Source: Microcella humidisoli
GTDB lineage: Bacteria; Actinomycetota; Actinomycetes; Actinomycetales; Microbacteriaceae
Direction of reading: 5' to 3'
Assembly (NCBI RefSeq): GCF_024362325.1
Contig: NZ_CP101497.1
Coordinates: 2,108,001 to 2,172,000, forward strand
Length of the DNA: 64,000 bases
A program made the position numbers and the translations under genes. This document shows, piece by piece, positions 7,239 to 14,026 of the stretch. The notes beneath the pieces were generated by a model. That model did not search any database, was not told the DNA's origin, and saw only the letters and a program-made list of their open reading frames with translations. The number at the start of each line of letters is the position of its first letter. The first letter of the stretch is position 1.

Positions 7239-8048
7239 ATGGTCACTCGGGTCGCCGTCGTCGGTGCGAGCGGACGACTCGGGTCGCTCGCGTGCACGCT
7301 CATCGAGCAGCAGTCTGATCTCGCGCTCGTCGCGCGGCTCGACTCGCGCTCCGACCTCGGCGAGATGCTCGGGGCCGATGTCGTGCTCGATGTCACGGCC
7401 CCTGGCGTCTCGCCGACGGTCGTCGACCACGCCGTGCGCGCCGGCCTCAAGGTGCTCGTCGGCACGAGCGGCTGGAGCGAGGACCGCCTGCGCACCCTGC
7501 GCACCCTGCTGCAGTCGCATCCGGATGCGGGGGTCATCGTGATCCCGAACTTCTCGGTCGGCAGCGTACTCGCGACGCACCTCTCGACCATCGCCGCCCG
7601 CTACTTCGAGTCGATCGAGATCGTCGAGACCCACCACGCCGCCAAAGTCGACTCGCCCTCGGGCACGGCCGTGCGCACCGCCGAGCTCATCGGGCACGCT
7701 CGTGCCGAGCTGGGCCCCGTCGTCGCCCCGCACACCGACCAGCGGGCCCGCGGGCAGCAGGTCGCGAGCGTGCCCATCCACTCGCTGCGCCTGCAGGGCG
7801 CCGTCGCGCGGCAGGACGTGCACTTCGGCGGCACGGGCGAGGTGCTGACGATCACGCACGAGACGCTCTCGCCGAGCTCGTACGAGGCCGGCATCCTGCT
7901 CGGTCTGCGGGCGGCGCTCGAGATCACGGGGCTCGTCGTCGGCCTCGACGCCCTCATCGGGCTGAGTGGGTCGGGGGCCAGCCCTGCGGCCGCCGCCGCT
8001 GCCGCCGACGCTGCAGCTGCTGATCCGGCCGGGGCCGACGCCGAATGA
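7239..8048 (+). CDS. dapB: 4-hydroxy-tetrahydrodipicolinate reductase
   Basis: DapB catalyses the NAD(P)H-dependent reduction of 4-hydroxy-tetrahydrodipicolinate to tetrahydrodipicolinate in the lysine/diaminopimelate pathway in the cytoplasm. This 269-residue protein shows the nucleotide-binding VAVVGASGRLG at the N terminus and the family signature ETHHAAKVDSPSGTA with the catalytic His pair and Lys. The last 30 residues are an Ala-rich, probably disordered tail that most homologues lack. The TGA overlaps the ATG of the next gene (ATGA), so translation is coupled. dapA and dapF are also in this window but in separate transcription units. Confidence 0.96.
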   Translation: MVTRVAVVGASGRLGSLACTLIEQQSDLALVARLDSRSDLGEMLGADVVLDVTAPGVSPTVVDHAVRAGLKVLVGTSGWSEDRLRTLRTLLQSHPDAGVIVIPNFSVGSVLATHLSTIAARYFESIEIVETHHAAKVDSPSGTAVRTAELIGHARAELGPVVAPHTDQRARGQQVASVPIHSLRLQGAVARQDVHFGGTGEVLTITHETLSPSSYEAGILLGLRAALEITGLVVGLDALIGLSGSGASPAAAAAAADAAAADPAGADAE

Positions 8049-8521
8049 CCCGCGCCCGCTGGGCCGTCTTCGGCATGGCCGCTTTGCTCGGCCTCTACCT
8101 CGTCGTGGTGCTCGGCTATGCGCTGCGGCTCATCGGCGATCCGCTGCCGATCGTGCAGGGCATGGGGTGGGCGCTCGTCGTCTTCCCGCTGCTGGGGTTC
8201 TGGGCCCTCGTCGTCGAGCTGCGGTTCGGCTTCCGCGCCGAAGCGCTCGCGCGCCGGCTGGAGGCGGAGGGCGGGCTACCCGACGACGAGCTGCCCGCGC
8301 GCGTGAGCGGCCGGGTCGAGCGCGAAGCGGCCGACGCGATCTTCGCGCGGTACGCGCTCGAGGTGCAGCAGCATCCCGAATCGTGGCAGCGCTGGTTCCG
8401 CCTTGCGCTCGCCTACGACGGCAGCCGCGATCGGCGCCGGGCGCGGTGGGCCATGCGCGAGGCGATGCGTCTCGAGCGTGCTGCGCCGCCCGCCATCCCG
8501 CCAGGGGCGTCTGCGCGCTAG
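8045..8521 (+). CDS. Hypothetical membrane protein coupled to dapB
   Basis: This is a 158-residue protein of unknown function. Two transmembrane segments occur near residues 7-30 and 40-58, followed by a charged cytoplasmic domain rich in Arg and Glu. The domain contains SWQRWFRLALAYDGSRDRRRARWAMREAMRL, given here only as a helical TPR-like repeat candidate spanning about residues 115-145. The gene overlaps dapB by four bases. It ends in a CTAG that also supplies the stop codon of the convergent epimerase gene. No enzymatic motif is visible. Confidence 0.75.
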   Translation: MTRARWAVFGMAALLGLYLVVVLGYALRLIGDPLPIVQGMGWALVVFPLLGFWALVVELRFGFRAEALARRLEAEGGLPDDELPARVSGRVEREAADAIFARYALEVQQHPESWQRWFRLALAYDGSRDRRRARWAMREAMRLERAAPPAIPPGASAR

Positions 8522-9447
8522 ACGCTCGCGACCTCGACCGGGGTCGGCCGCACGAGCTCGTCGATGGCCTGCTCGACCGTCTCGTGACGGAACGAGAAGC
8601 CGTCGGCGAGCAGCTTCGACGGGATCTGCTTCTGGCTCGCGAGCAGCAGCTCGCGACCGGCTTCGCCCATCATGAGGCTGATGAGGCCTTCGGGCAGGGT
8701 GAACAGGTGCCAGCGGTGCATCGCCGCGGCGAGGGCGCGCGTGATGCGGTCGCTCGTCGCGGGGGTGGGGCCAGCGAGGTTGACCGGTCCGCGCAGGTTC
8801 GACGTGAGCAGGTGGCGGATCGCCGCCGCCTCGTCATAAAGGCTGATCCACGGCCAATGCTGGCCGCCCGAACCGATGCGCGCCGCCGCACCGAGCGCGG
8901 TGAGCAGGCGCAAGGGAGTCATCGCGCCCCCGCGGCCGACCACGAGGCCCGTTCGCAGCAGCACCGTGCGCGTCGCCTCGGGCGCGAGGCCCGCGGCCTC
9001 CTCCCAGGCGGCGACGACGTCGCTCAGGAAGCCCTCGCCCTTGCTCGCATCCTCGGTCAAGCGCACCGCGGGGCGGTCGCCGTAATAGCCGACGGCCGAC
9101 CCGCTCAGGAACACCCGCGGGGGAGTGCTCGCCATCGTCATGCCCTCGGCGAGCGCGCGCGTCGCGCGAACGCGCGAGTCGAGAATCTGCTTCTGATAGC
9201 GGCGCGTCCACGGGATCCGCGAGATGGAGGCCCCGGAGAGGTTCACCACGGCGTCCGCCTGCTCGAACACCCGGAAGTCGAGCACGCGGGCGTCAGGGGC
9301 CCACGCGAACTCGGTCTCGGAGCGCGGCGCTCGCCGCACGAGCGTGAGCACGGTGTGCCCGTCGGCGCGCAGTTGACGCTGCAGTTCGGTGCCGATCATG
9401 CCGGAAGCGCCGGCGATGAGCACGCGCATCGGTGCCGGGGCGGCCAC
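8518..9447 (-). CDS. TIGR01777 family epimerase (SDR39U1-like NAD-dependent epimerase)
   Basis: This is an extended short-chain dehydrogenase of about 309 residues with the Rossmann motif GASGMIGTEL at the N terminus, VNLSGASI in the middle, and the typical C-terminal DUF1731 segment (LISLMMGEAGRELLLASQK, then LLADGFSFRH). Members are annotated as nucleoside-sugar epimerase-like; the physiological substrate is not established. The GTG at 9447 overlaps the TAG of the upstream OsmC gene, suggesting coupling, but an ATG at 9429 just before the Rossmann strand is an equally good start. The gene probably forms a two-gene operon with the OsmC gene. Confidence 0.88.
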   Translation of the reverse strand: MAAPAPMRVLIAGASGMIGTELQRQLRADGHTVLTLVRRAPRSETEFAWAPDARVLDFRVFEQADAVVNLSGASISRIPWTRRYQKQILDSRVRATRALAEGMTMASTPPRVFLSGSAVGYYGDRPAVRLTEDASKGEGFLSDVVAAWEEAAGLAPEATRTVLLRTGLVVGRGGAMTPLRLLTALGAAARIGSGGQHWPWISLYDEAAAIRHLLTSNLRGPVNLAGPTPATSDRITRALAAAMHRWHLFTLPEGLISLMMGEAGRELLLASQKQIPSKLLADGFSFRHETVEQAIDELVRPTPVEVASV

Positions 9448-9872
9448 TAGGCGAGCGATGCTTCGAGCGTGATGGCGACGCCCGCGAGCGCCTGCGACAC
9501 CGGGCAGCCGGTCTTGGCGTCCTCGGCGAAGCCCTGGAACTGCTCGGCCGTGAGGCCCGGAACCTTCGCGCTCACGAGCAGGTGACTGCCCGTGATGCCC
9601 TCACCGGGCACGAACGTGACGGCGGCGGTGACCTGCAGGCTCTCGGGGGCGTGTCCGGCCTTGCTGAGCGCGTTCGAGAGCGCCATCGAGTAGCAGGCGG
9701 AGTGCGCCGCGCCCAGCAGCTCTTCGGGGTTCGTGCGCCCCGCGACGCCCTCCGAGCGCGCGGCCCACGTGACGGGGAACTCGCCCGCATCCGACGAGTC
9801 GAGAGAGGTCGTTCCCGAGCCTTCGAGCAGGGATCCGAACCACAGAGTGGTTGCTTCGCTGGTGACGGCCAT
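9447..9872 (-). CDS. OsmC family peroxiredoxin
   Basis: This is a 141-residue OsmC/Ohr-fold thiol peroxidase that reduces organic hydroperoxides. The two redox cysteines are C60 (LLGAAHSACYSM) and C123 (AKTGCPVSQAL). The sequence starts with the OsmC-like SEATTLWFGSLLEGSGT, and the Trp/Gly pattern favours the OsmC rather than Ohr branch. It is followed directly by the epimerase gene (one-base overlap of stop and start). A thioredoxin-like gene and a DUF4395 gene lie just upstream on the same strand, giving a small redox-related cluster. Confidence 0.9.
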   Translation of the reverse strand: MAVTSEATTLWFGSLLEGSGTTSLDSSDAGEFPVTWAARSEGVAGRTNPEELLGAAHSACYSMALSNALSKAGHAPESLQVTAAVTFVPGEGITGSHLLVSAKVPGLTAEQFQGFAEDAKTGCPVSQALAGVAITLEASLA

Positions 9873-9914
9873 GGCAGTGCTCCTGACGACTCGTGCGGGC
9901 TGCGGGCCTTCAGC

Positions 9915-10436
9915 CTACGCGGGTGATGCCGAGCGGCGGATGATTCCGGCGCGCACGAGCAGCACGTAGAACTGGCAGCCCAAGCAGTAGGCGAAGACGG
10001 CGTTGAGGAACGCCGCGAGGAAAGCGGCGCTCGCCGCGACCACGAGGGCGCCGGGAACGCCGAGCAGGTGCAGCACGAGCCCCGTCGCCGTCACGAGCAG
10101 CCCGACGAGCTGCGCGAAGGTCGGCGGAGCGGGGTGCTCGCGCTCGGTCGGCGGCGCAAGGCGCGGGGCGATCAGACGGCGGTAGAGCAGGCCGTAGGGA
10201 TGCTTCTGGATGCCCGCGAAGGCTCCCCACGCGAACAGCCCGACGAGCACGGTCAGCAGCAGCGCGGCGGGCTGCAGGGCGCGGGCGGCGAGGTCGGCCC
10301 CGAGCGGCGCGGTGAGCCCGAGCAGCACGACGACGAGCAGCAGCACCGAGGTGATCGCGGCCCCGAAGCGCGGACCGCGCGGGTCGATGCCGAACGGCCG
10401 CTCGGCGCCGGTCGGTGCCGGCGATGCCCCGCTCAC
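9915..10436 (-). CDS. DUF4395 domain membrane protein
   Basis: This is a 173-residue integral membrane protein of the DUF4395 family with about four hydrophobic segments. The signature is the pair GIDPRGPRFGAAIT near the N terminus and AAFLNAVFAYCLGCQFYVLLVRAGI near the C terminus (residues about 140-164), which holds two cysteines three residues apart (CLGC). Its GTG overlaps the TGA of the upstream thioredoxin gene (GTGA), and this pairing recurs in Actinobacteria. A membrane-anchored redox or sulfur role is suggested by the CxxC and the partner but is not established. Confidence 0.85.
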   Translation of the reverse strand: MSGASPAPTGAERPFGIDPRGPRFGAAITSVLLLVVVLLGLTAPLGADLAARALQPAALLLTVLVGLFAWGAFAGIQKHPYGLLYRRLIAPRLAPPTEREHPAPPTFAQLVGLLVTATGLVLHLLGVPGALVVAASAAFLAAFLNAVFAYCLGCQFYVLLVRAGIIRRSASPA

Positions 10437-10855
10437 GCGGCCACCAGCCGCGACCGCGCGGCCTCGACCGCGGCGCGCACGTCGGCGGGTGGCACGGCGC
10501 CGATCAGGCGCGCGCGCACGTGGCCCTCGTGGTCGAGCACGAGCGTCGTCGGCGTCGAGAACACCGAGTGCCGGCGCGCGATCTCCGGATCGTCGAGCAC
10601 GTCGACCTCGCGGTGCGCGACGGTGCTGTCGCTCGCCACGAGCTCGCCGGCCACCCGACGCATCGCCGCGCACGCCGAGCAGACCGGGCTCGACAGCTGC
10701 ACGAGGGTCACCTCGGCGCCCGGAACGACCAGCTCGTGCTCGTCTCCGCCGCAGCCCTTCGCCACGCGAACGCTGCGGGACCGCAGCACGAGGCCGAGCG
10801 CCGTCGCAAGGGCGACGAGCGCCACGATCACGACGAGGGCGGGAAGAGCATCCAT
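10433..10855 (-). CDS. Membrane-anchored thioredoxin-family protein
   Basis: This is a 140-residue thioredoxin-fold protein with an N-terminal membrane anchor (residues 4-26) and the redox motif CSAC (C59, C62) in LVQLSSPVCSACAAM. VFSTPTTLVLDHEG holds the conserved cis-Pro. An additional Cys in VAKGCGGDEH precedes the domain. The ATG at 10855 is chosen because TATTGT on the minus strand ends seven bases before it; a GTG at 10864 is the alternative. It is translationally coupled to the DUF4395 gene, so the two proteins probably act together at the membrane. Confidence 0.87.
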   Translation of the reverse strand: MDALPALVVIVALVALATALGLVLRSRSVRVAKGCGGDEHELVVPGAEVTLVQLSSPVCSACAAMRRVAGELVASDSTVAHREVDVLDDPEIARRHSVFSTPTTLVLDHEGHVRARLIGAVPPADVRAAVEAARSRLVAA

Positions 10856-10862
10856 GATCACC

Positions 10863-10868
10863 ACAATA
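10863..10868 (-). promoter_or_regulatory. -10 hexamer for the thioredoxin gene (leaderless type)
   Basis: On the minus strand this reads TATTGT, ending seven bases before the ATG at 10855. Confidence 0.45.
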
Positions 10869-10926
10869 CGAAACCTGCTTCATGCATTCCCGTGTGTGAC
10901 GCCGCGAGACGACGGCGGGCCCCCGG

Positions 10927-10932
10927 TAGGGT
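10927..10932 (+). promoter_or_regulatory. -10 hexamer for thyX (leaderless type)
   Basis: TAGGGT ends seven bases before the GTG at 10940. Confidence 0.5.
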
Positions 10933-10939
10933 GACGAAC

Positions 10940-11674
10940 GTGACCGAGCCTGCCGAGATCCAGTTCCGCTCCGATGTGACCGTCGAGCTCGTGCGGGCCA
11001 GCGCCCACGACAGCGACGTGCTCTTCGCCGCCCGCGTGTCGACGCAGGGCGAGCAGACGCTCGAGGCCGCGGCGGCGGGCGACGAGGCGACGGCGCGCGA
11101 TCGCGGACTCATCAACTACCTCATGCGCGACCGCCACGGCTCGCCGTTCGAGCACAACTCGATGACGTTCTACGTGCAGGCGCCCATCTTCGTCTTCCGC
11201 GAGTTCATGCGGCACCGCATCGCCTCATACAACGAGGAGAGCGGTCGCTACCGCGAGCTCAACCCGGTGTTCTACGTGCCCGGCCCCGAGCGCAACCTCG
11301 TGCAGGTGGGCAAGCCCGGCGCCTACGAGTTCCTGCCCGGCACCCCCGAGCAGACCGCCCTCGTCGACGCGGAGGTGCGCGCCGTGTGCGAGGCGGCCTA
11401 CGCCTCCTACCAGCGGATGCTCGCCGCAGGTATCGCACGCGAAGTGGCCCGCGCGGTCCTCCCCGTGACGATCTACAGCTCGATGTACGTCACGATGAAC
11501 GCTCGCTCGCTCATGAACTTCCTCTCGCTGCGCACCAAGCGCGAGGGCACGCACTTCCCGTCGTTCCCGCAGCGCGAGATCGAGATGGTGGCCGAGCTCA
11601 TGGAGCACCACTTCGCCGAGCTCATGCCCCTCACCTTCGAGGCCTTCAACGCCAACGGCCGCGTCGCGCCCTAG
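10940..11674 (+). CDS. thyX: FAD-dependent thymidylate synthase
   Basis: ThyX makes dTMP from dUMP using methylene-tetrahydrofolate, FAD and NADPH. This protein has about 244 residues. The ThyX signature RHR-x7-S is visible as MRHRIASYNEESGRY, and the substrate-binding LMNFLSLRTKREGTHFPSFPQREIE is present near the C terminus (given here as a landmark at about residues 190-214). SPFEHNSMTFYV is the N-terminal FAD-site segment. GTG at 10940 fits a leaderless transcript; a GTG at 10931 is also in frame. The gene is transcribed alone and no thyA is visible in the window. Confidence 0.95.
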   Translation: MTEPAEIQFRSDVTVELVRASAHDSDVLFAARVSTQGEQTLEAAAAGDEATARDRGLINYLMRDRHGSPFEHNSMTFYVQAPIFVFREFMRHRIASYNEESGRYRELNPVFYVPGPERNLVQVGKPGAYEFLPGTPEQTALVDAEVRAVCEAAYASYQRMLAAGIAREVARAVLPVTIYSSMYVTMNARSLMNFLSLRTKREGTHFPSFPQREIEMVAELMEHHFAELMPLTFEAFNANGRVAP

Positions 11675-11775
11675 CCGCGCGCCCGCACCGCGGCGACCTG
11701 CCCAGCCGGGCGAGTTATCCAAGCGCGCGACCTGACCAGCCGTGACCGGTGGCCCCGTCCCGGTGCCCCTGTCGT

Positions 11776-11790
11776 GTCCGCTCACCCCGG
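11776..11790 (+). repeat. Left copy of a 15-bp motif flanking the nuclease gene
   Basis: GTCCGCTCACCCCGG matches 14 of 15 bases of the motif at 12811-12825 and, inverted, at 12882-12896. Motifs of the TGA[CG]TCGC type follow on the right, near 11791-11798 and 11831-11838, resembling those downstream of the gene. The 285-base gap 11675-11959 otherwise shows no gene. Confidence 0.6.
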
Positions 11791-11959
11791 TGACTCGCAG
11801 TGTGCGTGGCGTGTCTGATTCGCACGACGGTGAGTCGCGACAGACTCCGGATTGAACGGACCTCCACGCGCTCCACCCCAACTCTCCTCGACGCGGGGTT
11901 ACGTGCACATATGGTCGCGTTCCCTCTCGCGTTGCGCCCGGCTGACGGATGCTCGTCGC

Positions 11960-12832
11960 ATGCACTCGTTCACCGCGGCACTGCGAGCACACGGCGGAGT
12001 CGCGCGAGCCGCTGACCTCGCCCATGATCAGTCTGGCCAACGCGCGTTGCGACGCGCTCACTCTCGAGGTGAGCTGAGTCGGCTGCGTCGGGGGGTGTAC
12101 GCGTTGCCTGAACTCGACGCAGACATTCGTCTCGCGGCAGCGGTCGGCGGGCGCATCGCGGGCGTGTCGGCTCTTCGGCACCACGGTCTGTGGGCGCCGC
12201 CCGGCGCGAGATCACCCTTGCACGTCGAAGTCGCGGACGACGTCCAGGAACGACCGGCAGAGGCCCAGGGCAGGACCGTGCTCATCCACTGGCTTCCTGC
12301 CGGTTCTCGACCCCGCTTCGGCGTCGCACCGCTCGAGGCGGCACTCGCGCGAGCCGCGAACGACCTCCCACTCCCGTTTGCGGTGGCGGTGCTCGACTCT
12401 GCGCTTCGAGCCGCCCCGCTGACCCCGGTCGAGCTTCAGTTTCTGGCAGCGGGCTGGCGGCCGCAGGCGAGGGCCGCCGCGGCGCTCGCCGATGAGCGCT
12501 CTGAGTCGGGCACGGAGAGCGTGCTGCGAGTGCTGCTGCGCGAGGCGGGAATCCAAGCGACGCCGCAGGCTTCGCTTCCGATCGGCGACTTCGCGCGCGC
12601 CGATCTGCTCGTCGGCGATCGCCTCCTCATCGAGTGCGACAGCGAGGCTCACCACGCCGAGCCGGCGAACCGGCGGGCAGATCTCCGGCGGGATGAGTCG
12701 CTTATGGCCCTCGGCTTCATCGTTCTGCGACCCGACTACCGCCAGGTGTTCGACGACCCAGCGGGGATCGTCGCGACCGTTGCGGCCATCGTTGCCCGGG
12801 GAGACCACCTGTCCGCTCGCCCCGGAGTGTGA
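11960..12832 (+). CDS. DUF559-type endonuclease domain protein with AbiEi-like N terminus
   Basis: This is a 290-residue protein. The first 50 residues (RRAHSRGELSRLRRGVYALP) resemble the winged-helix start of AbiEi-type antitoxin-like proteins. The C-terminal 110 residues are a DUF559/Vsr-like PD-(D/E)xK nuclease fold with E186 (GTESVLRVLL), D215 (RADLLVGD), E225 and D227 (LLIECDSEAHH) and RRDESLMALGFIVLRPD. Such genes occur as scattered singletons in Microbacteriaceae, and their function is unknown to me. No antitoxin, toxin or methylase partner is adjacent. ATG at 11960 is chosen because it starts the conserved region. The gene is bracketed by copies of a 15-bp motif and its 3' end overlaps one copy. 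Confidence 0.8.
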   Translation: MHSFTAALRAHGGVARAADLAHDQSGQRALRRAHSRGELSRLRRGVYALPELDADIRLAAAVGGRIAGVSALRHHGLWAPPGARSPLHVEVADDVQERPAEAQGRTVLIHWLPAGSRPRFGVAPLEAALARAANDLPLPFAVAVLDSALRAAPLTPVELQFLAAGWRPQARAAAALADERSESGTESVLRVLLREAGIQATPQASLPIGDFARADLLVGDRLLIECDSEAHHAEPANRRADLRRDESLMALGFIVLRPDYRQVFDDPAGIVATVAAIVARGDHLSARPGV

Positions 12833-12896
12833 GGCCGACCACAGTGAGTCGCACCTTGCAGCCGGCAAGTCGCACGATTCGCCGGGGCGAGCGGAC
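12811..12896. repeat. Inverted repeat and direct submotifs at the nuclease gene 3' end
   Basis: GTCCGCTCGCCCCGG (12811-12825) and its exact inverse CCGGGGCGAGCGGAC (12882-12896) form a 15-bp inverted repeat with a 56-base centre. The centre holds two copies of AGTCGCAC (12847-12854 and 12868-12875) 21 bp apart. A near-copy of the arm lies upstream of the gene at 11776. The unit could fold as a long hairpin. It is not followed by a T-run, so a simple terminator is not the only explanation. Confidence 0.7.
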
Positions 12897-12984
12897 ACTC
12901 GCCCGCCCACACCCCCCGGTGGCAGGTATCGGGCGGGGATACGTCAGAGAGAGCGACCGCGAGCCGGGCCGCGCGTGAGCGCGA

Positions 12985-12990
12985 TACCCT
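12985..12990 (+). promoter_or_regulatory. -10 hexamer for dapA (leaderless type)
   Basis: TACCCT ends seven bases before the GTG at 12998. Confidence 0.45.
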
Positions 12991-12997
12991 GAAGCAC

Positions 12998-13972
12998 GTG
13001 TCTGCGAACAACCCCTTCGGTCAAGTGCTCGTCGCGCTCGTCACGCCCATGCTGGCGGACGGCGAAGTCGACTGGGCCGGGGTCGAGAAGCACATCGACG
13101 ACGTGATCGGTGCGGGCGCCGACGGCATCGTCGTGACGGGCACGACGGGGGAGACGAGCACCCTGACCGACGCCGAGAAGATCCGGCTGGTCGAGGTCGG
13201 CAAGTCGGTGAGCGCGGGCCGGGCATCCATCATCACGGGCGGCGGCTCGAACGAGACCGCGCACGCGATCGAGCTCTACAAGGCGAGCGCGAAGGCCGGC
13301 GCCGACGGCGTCATGATCGTCACGCCGTACTACAACAAGCCGACGCAGGCAGGTGTGCTCACGCACTTCCGCATGGTCGCCGACGCGACCGACCTGCCGG
13401 TGATCCTCTACGACATCCCGGGTCGCGCGGGCATCCCGATCATGTACGAGACGATCCTGCGCGCCGCGAAGCACCCGAACATCCTCGCCGTCAAAGACGC
13501 AAAGGGCGACCTGAGCGAGGTCAGCCGCGTGCTCAACCAGACCGACCTCATGTACTTCGCGGGCGACGACGCCAACGTGCTGCCGACGCTCGCGATCGGC
13601 GGCACGGGGCTCATCGGCGTCACGGCCAACGTCGCCCCGGGGTCGTATCGCACGATCGTCGACGCCGTGAACGCCAACGACCTGGCGACGGCGACGGCCG
13701 AGCACCAGCACCTCGAGCCCCTCGTACGCGCGATCATGACCCACGTTCCGGGCACCGTCGCGACCAAGTACGTGCTGCACGGCCTCGGCCGCATCGGCAC
13801 CCCGCGCGTGCGCTTGCCGCTCGTCGGCCCCGAAGAGCACGAGGCCGCCGTCATCGAAGACGAGCTCGACCTCGTGCAGAGCGTGGCGGGCGTCGACTTC
13901 CACAACTTCCGACCCGACCGCAACGCCGCGGCCGGCGGTGCCTTGCCCAAGGTGGCCGGCACCACCCGCTAG
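12998..13972 (+). CDS. dapA: 4-hydroxy-tetrahydrodipicolinate synthase
   Basis: DapA condenses pyruvate with aspartate semialdehyde, the first committed step to diaminopimelate and lysine. This 324-residue TIM barrel shows the Schiff-base Lys K166 in LAVKDAKGDL, the catalytic Tyr Y138 in ILYDIPGR, the Thr pair in VTGTTGETSTL and VTPYYNKPTQ. It starts with GTG after a TACCCT hexamer. It is followed after 54 bases by the RNase J gene, the standard actinobacterial dapA-rnj arrangement, with a small GGGGC/GCCCC hairpin between them. Confidence 0.96.
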   Translation: MSANNPFGQVLVALVTPMLADGEVDWAGVEKHIDDVIGAGADGIVVTGTTGETSTLTDAEKIRLVEVGKSVSAGRASIITGGGSNETAHAIELYKASAKAGADGVMIVTPYYNKPTQAGVLTHFRMVADATDLPVILYDIPGRAGIPIMYETILRAAKHPNILAVKDAKGDLSEVSRVLNQTDLMYFAGDDANVLPTLAIGGTGLIGVTANVAPGSYRTIVDAVNANDLATATAEHQHLEPLVRAIMTHVPGTVATKYVLHGLGRIGTPRVRLPLVGPEEHEAAVIEDELDLVQSVAGVDFHNFRPDRNAAAGGALPKVAGTTR

Positions 13973-14026
13973 ACCGAATCAGGGGGCTCGCGCCCCACCG
14001 CGCACCACCAGAAGCAGAGGCGACAC

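Noticed and set aside
11960..12832. Type IV toxin-antitoxin (AbiE) locus
   Set aside because: Only the N-terminal wording resembles AbiEi; there is no AbiEii nucleotidyltransferase gene next to it and the C-terminal half is nuclease-like.
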